This document shows positions 1 to 5,807 of a stretch of 5,871 nucleotides of DNA, piece after piece (the stretch's first letter is position 1; each line of letters opens with the position of its first letter). A program made the translations under genes and the position numbers. A model generated the notes under the pieces. That model was not told the origin of the DNA, did not search any database, and worked only from the letters and a program-made list of their open reading frames with translations. The DNA lies in NCBI GenBank assembly GCA_002437435.1, contig DJPV01000055.1, positions 6,333-12,203 of the forward strand. The letters run 5' to 3'. This DNA comes from Lachnospiraceae bacterium UBA6403 (lineage in GTDB: Bacteria; Bacillota; Clostridia; Lachnospirales; Lachnospiraceae).

Positions 1-642
1 ACACATCCTTGCAGATGGAAGTACCATATTGTGGAAGAGACCAGACCGGGCGAGTATATGCCGGTTAATGAGGATGACAGAGGAACTTATATCTTTAATT
101 CAAAGGATCTCTGTATGATAGAGCATATCCCGGAGATGATCGATGCTGGAATTGACAGTTTCAAGATCGAGGGCAGAATGAAGACTGCACTGTATGTTGC
201 AACGGTTGCCAGAACATATAGAAAGGCAATTGATGACTATATGGAGTCGCCGGAGCTTTACCGGGAAAATATGGAATATTATAAATCTGAGATAGCGAAA
301 TGCACATACAGACAGTTTACAACCGGGTTTTATTTCGGAAAGACAGACAGTGATTCGCAGATCTATGATAATAATACTTATATCAAGAATTATACCTATA
401 TCGGAAATGTGCAGATGGTGACAGAAGACGGACTTGCAGTATTTGAACAGAAGAATAAGTTCTCTGCTGGAGAAGTAATAGAAGCTATGGATTTTGACGG
501 TACAAATATTCCGTGCCGGGTAGAAAAAATCTATAATGACAAAATGGAGGAGATGGAGTCCGCGCCACATCCGAAGATGCAGTTATATGTAAAACTGGAC
601 CGCCCGGTATCAACGGGGATGATACTCAGACGGCAGGAGTAG
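1..642 (+). CDS. Peptidase U32 family protein, C-terminal part (5' end outside window); probable tRNA/rRNA hydroxylation enzyme
   Basis: The reading frame is open from base 1 and ends at TAG 640-642, giving 213 residues of a longer protein. The GTG at base 31 is internal, because the family-typical segment CRWKYHIVEE begins upstream of it (residues 4-13 of the fragment). Conserved U32 blocks follow: RPGEYMPVNEDDRGTYIFNS (about residues 15-34), then DLCMIEHIPEMIDAGI and SFKIEGRMKT in the 35-65 region. The last 85 or so residues look like the small beta-rich C-terminal domain of the family. Despite the name, characterised members (E. coli TrhP and RlhA, B. subtilis YrrN/YrrO) take part in prephenate-dependent 5-hydroxylation of tRNA uridine-34 or of a 23S rRNA cytidine. 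Cys4 belongs to the conserved cysteine set; the PROSITE signature itself would lie upstream. Family assignment is firm, but which of the RNA-modifying subfamilies it belongs to cannot be decided from this fragment. The gene is convergent with sigK, with 5 bases between stop codons. Confidence 0.9.
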   Translation, partial: THPCRWKYHIVEETRPGEYMPVNEDDRGTYIFNSKDLCMIEHIPEMIDAGIDSFKIEGRMKTALYVATVARTYRKAIDDYMESPELYRENMEYYKSEIAKCTYRQFTTGFYFGKTDSDSQIYDNNTYIKNYTYIGNVQMVTEDGLAVFEQKNKFSAGEVIEAMDFDGTNIPCRVEKIYNDKMEEMESAPHPKMQLYVKLDRPVSTGMILRRQE

Positions 643-665
643 AAAAGTCAGATTTCAAGACTTTT
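643..665. terminator. Weak bidirectional terminator-like hairpin between convergent genes
   Basis: AAAAGTC (643-649) and GACTTTT (659-665) form a perfect 7-bp inverted repeat around a 9-base loop, at the meeting point of the U32 gene and sigK. The A-run/T-run arms mean either strand would end in four U residues. The stem is AT-rich and short, and it overlaps the last codons of sigK, so termination would probably be inefficient. This is inferred from position and symmetry only. Confidence 0.35.
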
Positions 666-1328
666 GCGCAGCTTGAACAGTGCACGTTTTTCAATTCTGG
701 AAACATATGATCTGGAAATGCCCATTTCGGAGGCTATTTCTTTTTGAGTACATGGTGCTTCGCCGGACAGACCATAACGTCTGGTCAGAAGTACCATTTC
801 CTGTTTTGTCAGATAGTGCTTCATACATTCAGGAAGCTGCTCCAGGTTGTAGTCATGTACCATGGAATCAAGAATGGATGGAGCGTCGGGGCTGATGATA
901 TCCATCAGATTGATCTCGTTTCCTTCTTTATCTGTACCGATTGGATCAAATAAAGAGACTTCACGGGTGTGCTTTCGATTCTGACGCAGAAGCATCAGAA
1001 GTTCATTTTCGATACATTTGGATGCATAAGTAACCAGGCGTTTGCCTTTTTGGGGATCGTAGGTGTCGATCGCTTTGATCAAGCCGATCGTACCTGCAGA
1101 TATCAGATCGTCAGTTTCATGGCTTCCGTTGTATTTTTTGGCAATATGGGCAACCAGCCGCATGTTATATTCGATCAGAGTTTTTCTGGCCTGGGGATCG
1201 CCTTCTTTGCATAATTTCAGAAAATATGCTTCCTCTTTTGGTGAGAGAGGCTTTTTAAATGTCTGCACATCAATTTCTGCTCCAGCGATTTGTATATATT
1301 TTATGATGAAACTATAAAGAACGTGCAT
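648..1328 (-). CDS. sigK: RNA polymerase sporulation sigma factor, SigK type
   Basis: A 226-residue sigma-70 family protein. Region 2 spans about residues 48-117, with the sigma-70 signature DLISAGTIGLIKAI at 74-87 and the core- and -10-binding stretch through YASKCIENELLMLLR at 101-115. Region 4 spans about 172-222, with a helix-turn-helix TQKEIASEMGISRSYVSRIE at 194-213. VSLFDPIGTDKEGNEINLMD (124-143) is the stretch that separates SigK from its paralogue SigE. SigK directs late mother-cell transcription (spore coat, mother-cell lysis) in endospore formers. The frame is continuous across the IENE(I/L)-(V/L)M(H/L)LR point where a skin prophage splits sigK in some species. Start choice is uncertain. 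ATG 1328 gives a 20-odd-residue, moderately hydrophobic leader that could be a pro-sequence, but it lacks a good Shine-Dalgarno. GTG 1266-1268 has GGAG upstream and begins just before KKPLSPKEE, where pro-less SigK proteins start. No convincing SigE/SigK promoter was found upstream. Confidence 0.88.
   Translation of the reverse strand: MHVLYSFIIKYIQIAGAEIDVQTFKKPLSPKEEAYFLKLCKEGDPQARKTLIEYNMRLVAHIAKKYNGSHETDDLISAGTIGLIKAIDTYDPQKGKRLVTYASKCIENELLMLLRQNRKHTREVSLFDPIGTDKEGNEINLMDIISPDAPSILDSMVHDYNLEQLPECMKHYLTKQEMVLLTRRYGLSGEAPCTQKEIASEMGISRSYVSRIEKRALFKLRKSLEI
1266..1283 (-). promoter_or_regulatory. Candidate ribosome binding site and alternative GTG start inside sigK
   Basis: On the minus strand GGAG (1283-1280) lies 11 bases before an in-frame GTG (1268-1266). 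Starting there would give a 206-residue SigK with no leader. The spacing is on the long side, but the match is better than that before ATG 1328, where only GGG at about 3 bases is present. This site bears on whether the protein has a pro-sequence. Confidence 0.35.
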
Positions 1329-1333
1329 ATCCC

Positions 1334-1395
1334 AAAAAGAAAAATTGTGAAAATGTGAAAAAAATCAAAAAAAATTGACCAAAATCTGTTCAAAA
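1334..1395. promoter_or_regulatory. Phased A-tracts (likely curved DNA / UP-element-like region)
   Basis: Runs of 4-8 A on the plus strand are centred at about 1342, 1351.5, 1361, 1370.5, 1382.5 and 1393.5. The mean spacing is close to 10.3 bp, one helical turn. Tracts repeated in phase with the helix bend DNA, and AT-rich sequence upstream of a -35 can contact the RNA polymerase alpha subunit. They lie upstream of and across the first pilB promoter, in the divergent sigK-pilB gap. The runs are seen directly; curvature and UP function are inferred. Confidence 0.5.
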
Positions 1396-1426
1396 TGTTT
1401 AATTTTTTACCAGGATGTGCTATAAT
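1375..1426 (+). promoter_or_regulatory. Two overlapping sigma-A-type promoters in front of pilB
   Basis: Promoter 1 has -35 TTGACC (1375-1380), a 17-base spacer and -10 TTTAAT (1398-1403). Promoter 2 has an extended -10, TGC directly before a perfect TATAAT (1421-1426). Its -35 position, again 17 bases upstream, falls on the same TTTAAT hexamer. Starts near 1410 and 1433 would give leaders of roughly 65 and 45 bases before pilB. Promoter 2 is the more convincing because of its consensus extended -10. Confidence 0.7.
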
Positions 1427-1476
1427 CTCTAAATGAGTGTTCGTATATTTTAAAAGTGTAGGAGGGACAGACCAAT

Positions 1477-3195
1477 ATGCGATTAGGAATGGGCCGAAAA
1501 AAGATTAGAATTGGAGATATCCTTGTAGCAGCAGGAGCAATTACAGAGGAGCAGTTACAGGAAGCTCTGTCATATCAGAAAGAGAATGGTGGAAAACTTG
1601 GAAATGTTCTCGTGGATCTGGGAATGATCAGTAACGAGATACTTATCACTCTTCTGACTCAGCAGTTAGGTATTGATTACATAGAATTGAAAGGCGCTAA
1701 GATCGAAGATAAAGTTATCCATATGGTGCCTGAGAATATGGTTGCAAAATATAAGGTTATTCCTATCGAGATCGATCCGGAAAACCCGAATATATTGAAG
1801 CTTGCAATGTCTGACCCGATGGATATCAATGCGATTGATGATATCGGACTTGTAACAAACATGCAGGTAGAACCGATGCTCGCGACAGAAGAACAGATCA
1901 ACGATGCGATCGGTAAATATTATGGAAGTTCGAAAGCGATGGAAGCGGCTGAGATGTATCGTCAGGAGCAGGCGGATGCACTTGGCGGCGGAGATGAAGA
2001 AGAAGCAAATGAAGACATTGATAATTCACCCATCGTTCTTCTTGTTAAGCAGATCATTGAGGGTGGTGTAAGACAGAGAGCATCCGATATTCATATCGAA
2101 GCACTGGAGAACAGCGTTCGTGTCAGATACAGAATCGATGGTGCGTTAAAGCAGGTAATGTCATACGATCTCAGTATTCTGGCAGGTATCACAGCCCGTA
2201 TTAAGATCATAGGTGGAATGGATATCGCAGAAAAGAGAAAACCACAGGATGGTCGTATCACTATTTTCGTAGACAGACGAGAGTTTGATGTCCGTGTATC
2301 TATCCTTCCGACAGTATACGGCGAGAAGACGGTTATGCGACTTACCTCGAAAGACGGACTGACAAAACCAAAGAGCGGACTTGGCCTGGATGAGGATGAG
2401 ATCAAGGTGTTTGATGGAATCTTAAGTAACCCACATGGAATCATCCTTGTAACAGGACCTACCGGTTCCGGTAAATCAACTACACTTTACACATCGTTAA
2501 GTGAGTTGAACAAAGAAGATGTTAATATTATCACAGTAGAAGATCCTGTCGAGGCAAATATCAATGGCATTAACCAGGTGCAGGTAAACAATAAAGCAGA
2601 CATGACATTCGCGGCAGCGCTTAGATCTATTCTTCGTCAGGATCCGGATATCATAATGATCGGAGAAATTCGAGATGGTGAGACTGCCCAGATCGCGGTT
2701 CAGGCGGCTATCACCGGACACTTGGTTGTATCAACGCTCCATACAAACTCAGCAGCATCCACGATCACTCGTCTGGAAGATATGGGAATCGAACCTTATG
2801 TTGTAGGTGATGCGGTTGTAGGTGTTATCGCACAGCGACTGGTAAGACGTCTGTGTCCAACCTGTAAACAGCCGCGACTGGTAGAAGATGATGAGAGACA
2901 TGTACTTGGTGTGCCGGACGATGAAGAAGATGTAATCATCTATGAACCGACAGGATGTCCGCTTTGCAATGATACCGGGTATGCAGGACGAATCGGTGTG
3001 TACGAGATGATGCCTGTTTCAAAAGCTTTGCAGGCGGTTATCTCAACAGGAGCAACGGCAGATAAGATCGAGAAACAGGCGTTATCAGAAGGAATGCTTA
3101 CTTTAAAGATGGGCGCAGCAAAACATGTATTAAATGGTATTACATCGATTGCTGAGATGAAGAAAATTGTTTATACAACCGGTGATGAGTATTAA
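1477..3195 (+). CDS. pilB: Type IV pilus extension ATPase PilB (GspE family) with an MshEN c-di-GMP-binding domain
   Basis: A 572-residue cytoplasmic secretion ATPase that powers pilin polymerisation by docking on PilC. ATG 1477 follows AGGAGGG (1460-1466) at 10 bases. Domains in order: MshEN/GspE N-domain (about 10-150), whose first part is two 24-residue repeats (11-34 and 40-63) with a 5-residue spacer, the c-di-GMP-binding pattern; an acidic linker (about 160-184, GGGDEEEANED); an N2-type domain starting near RASDIHIE (201-208); and the RecA-like motor. Motor motifs are Walker A GPTGSGKST 327-335, Asp box VEDPVE 354-359, Walker B with catalytic Glu397 (PDIIMIGEIRD 390-400), and His box TGHLVVSTLHT 413-423. 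Cys460, 463, 494 and 497 form the two CxxC pairs of the zinc-binding subdomain typical of PilB/GspE. All key residues are intact and the length is normal. The pilT and pilC neighbours favour a pilus over type II secretion. Transcription probably starts at the overlapping promoters just upstream. Confidence 0.96.
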   Translation: MRLGMGRKKIRIGDILVAAGAITEEQLQEALSYQKENGGKLGNVLVDLGMISNEILITLLTQQLGIDYIELKGAKIEDKVIHMVPENMVAKYKVIPIEIDPENPNILKLAMSDPMDINAIDDIGLVTNMQVEPMLATEEQINDAIGKYYGSSKAMEAAEMYRQEQADALGGGDEEEANEDIDNSPIVLLVKQIIEGGVRQRASDIHIEALENSVRVRYRIDGALKQVMSYDLSILAGITARIKIIGGMDIAEKRKPQDGRITIFVDRREFDVRVSILPTVYGEKTVMRLTSKDGLTKPKSGLGLDEDEIKVFDGILSNPHGIILVTGPTGSGKSTTLYTSLSELNKEDVNIITVEDPVEANINGINQVQVNNKADMTFAAALRSILRQDPDIIMIGEIRDGETAQIAVQAAITGHLVVSTLHTNSAASTITRLEDMGIEPYVVGDAVVGVIAQRLVRRLCPTCKQPRLVEDDERHVLGVPDDEEDVIIYEPTGCPLCNDTGYAGRIGVYEMMPVSKALQAVISTGATADKIEKQALSEGMLTLKMGAAKHVLNGITSIAEMKKIVYTTGDEY

Positions 3196-3353
3196 AAATA
3201 CAAAACTCTTAAAGTGCTCATTGGAAAACAAAACATTCTTGCGATAAAAGAATGAACTGAAAAGATTTTTAACAGAGAAGAATTTATACACATAACTCTG
3301 TAAAAATAAAATTGAAATTATGATATGCAACAAGGAAAGGAAGGAAACACAAT
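3196..3353 (+). other. pilB-pilT intergenic gap (158 bases) with a small hairpin
   Basis: This AT-rich stretch holds no gene. A 7-bp inverted repeat, CATTCTT (3234-3240) and AAGAATG (3248-3254) with a 7-base loop, is present. It is not followed directly by a T-run, so it is not a standard terminator; an RNA-processing or stability role is possible. The pilT ribosome binding site AAAGGAAGG (about 3337-3344) sits at the right end. I found no well-spaced promoter here. Confidence 0.45.
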
Positions 3354-4415
3354 ATGCTGGATATGAAGGAACTCCTGGCATTCTCGGTTGAGGCGAAGGC
3401 ATCTGATGTACATATTGCAGTCGGAATACCGCCAAAGCTCAGAATCAATGGACGATTGACAGAAGTTGAAGTTCCTCCGCTTACACCTGCTGATGCGGCA
3501 GAAGCGATCGGAGCAACCATGAAAGAAAGACATGTAGCGATCTTAAAGGACAGAGGTGAGGTCGATTTCTCATTTGACTCACCGGAGACCGGACGTTTCC
3601 GTGTAAACGTATATATGGATCGTGGTAATATGGCAGCGGCTTACAGACGAGTTGAGACACAGATCCCGAGACCGGATCAGCTTGGTATCCCGAGAGAGGT
3701 TGTTGATCTCTATAAGAGAAAGAGAGGACTGGTACTTGTAACGGGGCCTACCGGTTCTGGAAAATCAACAACACTTGCTTCTATTATAAATAAAGCAAAT
3801 GAAAATCTGACAGACCATATTATTACACTGGAGGATCCTATCGAATATATCCATCATCATAATAAGGCTATTGTAAACCAGCGAGAAGTTGGTATGGATA
3901 CGCTTAGCTATGCAAATGCACTTCGTGCAGCCCTTCGTGAAGATCCTGATATCATTCTGGTAGGAGAGATGCGAGATCTCGAGACTATTTCGACAGCGAT
4001 CACAGCAGCCGAGACCGGACATTTGGTTTTCTCGACTCTGCATACGATCGGTGCTGCAAGTACGATCGACCGTATCATTGATATCTTCCCTACAAACCAG
4101 CAGCAGCAGGTACGTGTACAGCTTGCGATGGTTCTTGAAGGCGTTATATCACAGTCACTTCTGCCTACGGCAAACGGTCAGGGACGAGTAGCAGCCTTTG
4201 AAGTAATGCTTGCTTCTCCTGCTATACGAAGTCTGATTCGTGAAGCAAAGACGCATCAGATCCAGTCGACGATTCAGACAAGCAGACAGCTCGGAATGAT
4301 TACGATGGATGATGCACTGTACGATCTCTTCTCTGCGGGAACTATAACCAGAGAGATGGCAATGACATATGCACAGGATCAGCAGTACCTCAGAAAGAAG
4401 ATCAACGGACAGTAA
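3354..4415 (+). CDS. pilT: Type IV pilus retraction ATPase PilT
   Basis: A 353-residue hexameric motor that drives pilin depolymerisation and pilus retraction, hence twitching, firm adhesion or DNA uptake. ATG 3354 is preceded by a purine-rich AGGAAGG site at about 9 bases. The N-terminal PAS-like domain includes KASDVHIAVGIPPKLRINGR (15-34). The RecA-like domain has Walker A GPTGSGKST 131-139, Asp box LEDPIEYIH 159-167, Walker B with catalytic Glu205 (PDIILVGEMRD 198-208) and His box TGHLVFSTLHT 221-231. AIRSLIRE (290-297) corresponds to the AIRNLIRE motif that marks PilT and is absent from extension ATPases. There is no zinc-binding tetracysteine and no MshEN domain, also as expected. Length is normal for PilT (about 340-370 residues) and nothing is missing. 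It lies between pilB and pilC with gaps of 158 and 183 bases, so it could be co-transcribed from the pilB promoters while its own level is adjusted after transcription. Confidence 0.97.
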   Translation: MLDMKELLAFSVEAKASDVHIAVGIPPKLRINGRLTEVEVPPLTPADAAEAIGATMKERHVAILKDRGEVDFSFDSPETGRFRVNVYMDRGNMAAAYRRVETQIPRPDQLGIPREVVDLYKRKRGLVLVTGPTGSGKSTTLASIINKANENLTDHIITLEDPIEYIHHHNKAIVNQREVGMDTLSYANALRAALREDPDIILVGEMRDLETISTAITAAETGHLVFSTLHTIGAASTIDRIIDIFPTNQQQQVRVQLAMVLEGVISQSLLPTANGQGRVAAFEVMLASPAIRSLIREAKTHQIQSTIQTSRQLGMITMDDALYDLFSAGTITREMAMTYAQDQQYLRKKINGQ

Positions 4416-4417
4416 GA

Positions 4418-4436
4418 TGCACAACAGTTTTGTGCA
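4418..4436. promoter_or_regulatory. Dyad/hairpin TGCACAA-N5-TTGTGCA just after pilT
   Basis: A perfect 7-bp inverted repeat (4418-4424 and 4430-4436) with a 5-base centre begins 2 bases after the pilT stop. No T-run follows, so it is not a canonical terminator. It could be an RNA 3'-end stabiliser, a partial transcription barrier or a protein operator near the pilC promoter. The symmetry is seen directly; its role is unknown. Confidence 0.4.
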
Positions 4437-4471
4437 AATCTAACAAAAAAACTGGTAAACATAAGAAAATA

Positions 4472-4505
4472 TTGATTATGGTAGCAAATTATAGTATTAT
4501 ATAAT
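4472..4505 (+). promoter_or_regulatory. Candidate promoter for pilC
   Basis: -35 TTGATT (4472-4477), a 17-base spacer and -10 TATTAT (4495-4500), overlapping by one base a perfect TATAAT at 4500-4505 that lacks a well-placed -35. A start near 4507-4512 would give a leader of about 90 bases before pilC. The AT-rich context makes chance matches possible, but the exact 17-base spacing and the unusually long pilT-pilC gap support it. Confidence 0.5.
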
Positions 4506-4520
4506 CTATATGAATGAGAT

Positions 4521-4566
4521 TTTATGCGCTTAAAGACGCATAAAGGATGTGATCAGGTACGATCAC
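4521..4566 (+). promoter_or_regulatory. Structured pilC leader: two consecutive hairpins or dyads
   Basis: Hairpin 1 has arms TTTATGCG (4521-4528) and CGCATAAA (4537-4544), 8 bp, with an 8-base loop; T4520 and G4545 could add a wobble pair. Hairpin 2 has arms GTGATC (4549-4554) and GATCAC (4561-4566), 6 bp, with a 6-base loop. Both lie between the candidate pilC promoter and its ribosome binding site. They could form as RNA in the 5' leader or serve as protein operators just downstream of the start site. I compared the leader from memory with c-di-GMP-I/II, preQ1, fluoride and guanidine riboswitch patterns and saw no match. Confidence 0.5.
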
Positions 4567-4586
4567 GGAAGAAATATGACAGGGTC

Positions 4587-4593
4587 GGAGGAG
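4587..4593 (+). promoter_or_regulatory. pilC ribosome binding site that fixes its start
   Basis: GGAGGAG ends 5 bases before ATG 4599-4601. It selects this ATG over the in-frame ATG at 4524, which lies inside the leader hairpin, has no comparable site, and would add 25 basic residues not seen in PilC proteins. Confidence 0.9.
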
Positions 4594-4598
4594 AAACA

Positions 4599-5807
4599 AT
4601 GGCAGTATTTAACTACAAGGTTGTTGACAGAGATGGTAAGAATAAAAAAGGTACCATCGAGGCCCCAAACAGAGATGGAGCGGAGAAGAAGCTGAAGTCA
4701 GATGGCTATGCGATCATGAGCCTGACAGAGCAGAACAATCCATTTTCAGGGGGTTTAATTAAGAAGAAAGTAAAATCACGAGACCTGGGCGTCTTTTGTA
4801 AACAGTTTTCAGCTGTTATAAAAGCCGGTGTTACGATCATTTCCGCATTGGAACTGATGGGCGACCAGATCGAGAATCCAACACTGAAGCGTGCGGTTAT
4901 GGATGCGAAGACATACGTTGAAAAAGGTGGTACTCTTGCGGATGCCCTTCGAGTAAACTCAGATGTATTTCCTCCGATCATGATCAACATGGTAGCTGCC
5001 GGTGAGTTGTCCGGTAACTTAGAGGTGTGCCTGGATCGTCTGGTAGAACACTTTGAGAAGGATAATGCATTATCCAGTAAGATCAAGGGAGCGATGGTTT
5101 ATCCTATCGTAGTATTTATCGTAATGATCATCGTGGTAATCGTAGTTATGGTTGCGGTTATCCCTAACTTCACCAGTATGTTTGAAGACATGGGAACACA
5201 GCTTCCACTTGCAACGAGAATGATGGTTGCGGCAAGTAATTTTATTATCCATAAATGGTACATACTGGTAATTGTTGTAGCTGCAATTGTAGTTGGATGC
5301 AAGGCATTCAAGAAGAGCTCGGTTGGCGAACAGTTCTTCTCGAATATTGCGATCAAGGCTCCGGTATTCGGAAATCTGACGATCAAATCAGCCTGCTCCA
5401 GATTTGCAAGAACCATGAGTACCCTGATGGCATCCGGTATCTCTATGATCGATGCCGTAGAACAGGTAGCGAAGATGATGGACAATAAGATCATCCGTGA
5501 TGGTCTGATGGATGCAAAGACACAGGTAGCAAAAGGTATCCCACTTTCAAAACCACTTAAGGATATGGAAGTGCTTCCACCGATGTTATCAGCGATGACA
5601 AAGATCGGTGAAGAAACCGGTGATATCGAAGAGATGTTAAGTAAGGTTGCTGATTACTATGATGAAGAAGTAGAAGCAGCTACCAATAAATTGACAGCGG
5701 CGATGGAACCATTGATCATGGTGGTTCTTGCAGGCATTGTAGGGATGATCGTAGCTGCTGTATATGGTCCAATTATGAGTATGTACGATGCGATGGATCA
5801 GTACTAA
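4599..5807 (+). CDS. pilC: Type IV pilus inner-membrane platform protein PilC (GspF family)
   Basis: A 402-residue integral membrane protein on which PilB and PilT dock to move pilins into or out of the fibre. It starts MAVFNYKVVDRDGKNKKGTI, the usual opening of the family, with the GGAGGAG site just upstream. Two GspF repeats are visible, about 65-187 and 265-388. Each carries the family's helical pattern, a glycine-rich turn (AAGELSGNLE 133-142; KIGEETGDIEEML 335-347) and a preceding PP (125-126; 327-328). Membrane segments: about 167-189 (very rich in Val/Ile), about 220-234, and about 371-391 near the C-terminus. This is the normal three-segment topology with large cytoplasmic domains, and length matches PilC/GspF (about 400). 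No frameshift or truncation is seen. It follows pilT by 183 bases and has its own candidate promoter and structured leader. No terminator follows before the window ends, so more pilus genes are likely downstream. Confidence 0.96.
   Translation: MAVFNYKVVDRDGKNKKGTIEAPNRDGAEKKLKSDGYAIMSLTEQNNPFSGGLIKKKVKSRDLGVFCKQFSAVIKAGVTIISALELMGDQIENPTLKRAVMDAKTYVEKGGTLADALRVNSDVFPPIMINMVAAGELSGNLEVCLDRLVEHFEKDNALSSKIKGAMVYPIVVFIVMIIVVIVVMVAVIPNFTSMFEDMGTQLPLATRMMVAASNFIIHKWYILVIVVAAIVVGCKAFKKSSVGEQFFSNIAIKAPVFGNLTIKSACSRFARTMSTLMASGISMIDAVEQVAKMMDNKIIRDGLMDAKTQVAKGIPLSKPLKDMEVLPPMLSAMTKIGEETGDIEEMLSKVADYYDEEVEAATNKLTAAMEPLIMVVLAGIVGMIVAAVYGPIMSMYDAMDQY

Noticed and set aside
31..33. GTG 31 as the true start of the U32-family gene
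   Set aside because: The frame is open to base 1 and the conserved CRWKY segment lies upstream, so the gene is cut by the window edge.
680..1317. Open frames on the strand opposite sigK
   Set aside because: They are overlapping shadow frames with no family resemblance, and sigK is clearly the coding strand.
648..1328. A skin-type prophage insertion in sigK
   Set aside because: The reading frame is continuous through the usual insertion point.
1329..1476. SigE- or SigK-type promoter for sigK on the minus strand
   Set aside because: No CATA-type -10 with a suitably spaced -35 was found; only loose CATTTT matches in AT-rich sequence.
3221..3300. Promoter for pilT in the pilB-pilT gap
   Set aside because: TTGGAA 3221-3226 and TTAACA 3269-3274 look like -35 boxes, but no reasonable -10 lies 16-18 bases downstream.
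4524..4598. N-terminal extension of PilC starting at ATG 4524
   Set aside because: It adds 25 basic residues not seen in the family, begins within a leader hairpin and has no ribosome binding site, while ATG 4599 has GGAGGAG at ideal spacing.
4507..4598. c-di-GMP or other known riboswitch in front of pilC
   Set aside because: GACGCATAAAGG loosely recalls part of the c-di-GMP-I core, but the other conserved elements (GCAAAGCC-type and GGTAGCC-type segments, tetraloop receptor) are absent.
1477..5807. A type II secretion system instead of a type IV pilus
   Set aside because: Presence of a PilT with AIRSLIRE, absent from type II systems, favours a retractable pilus; pilins are not in the window to confirm.
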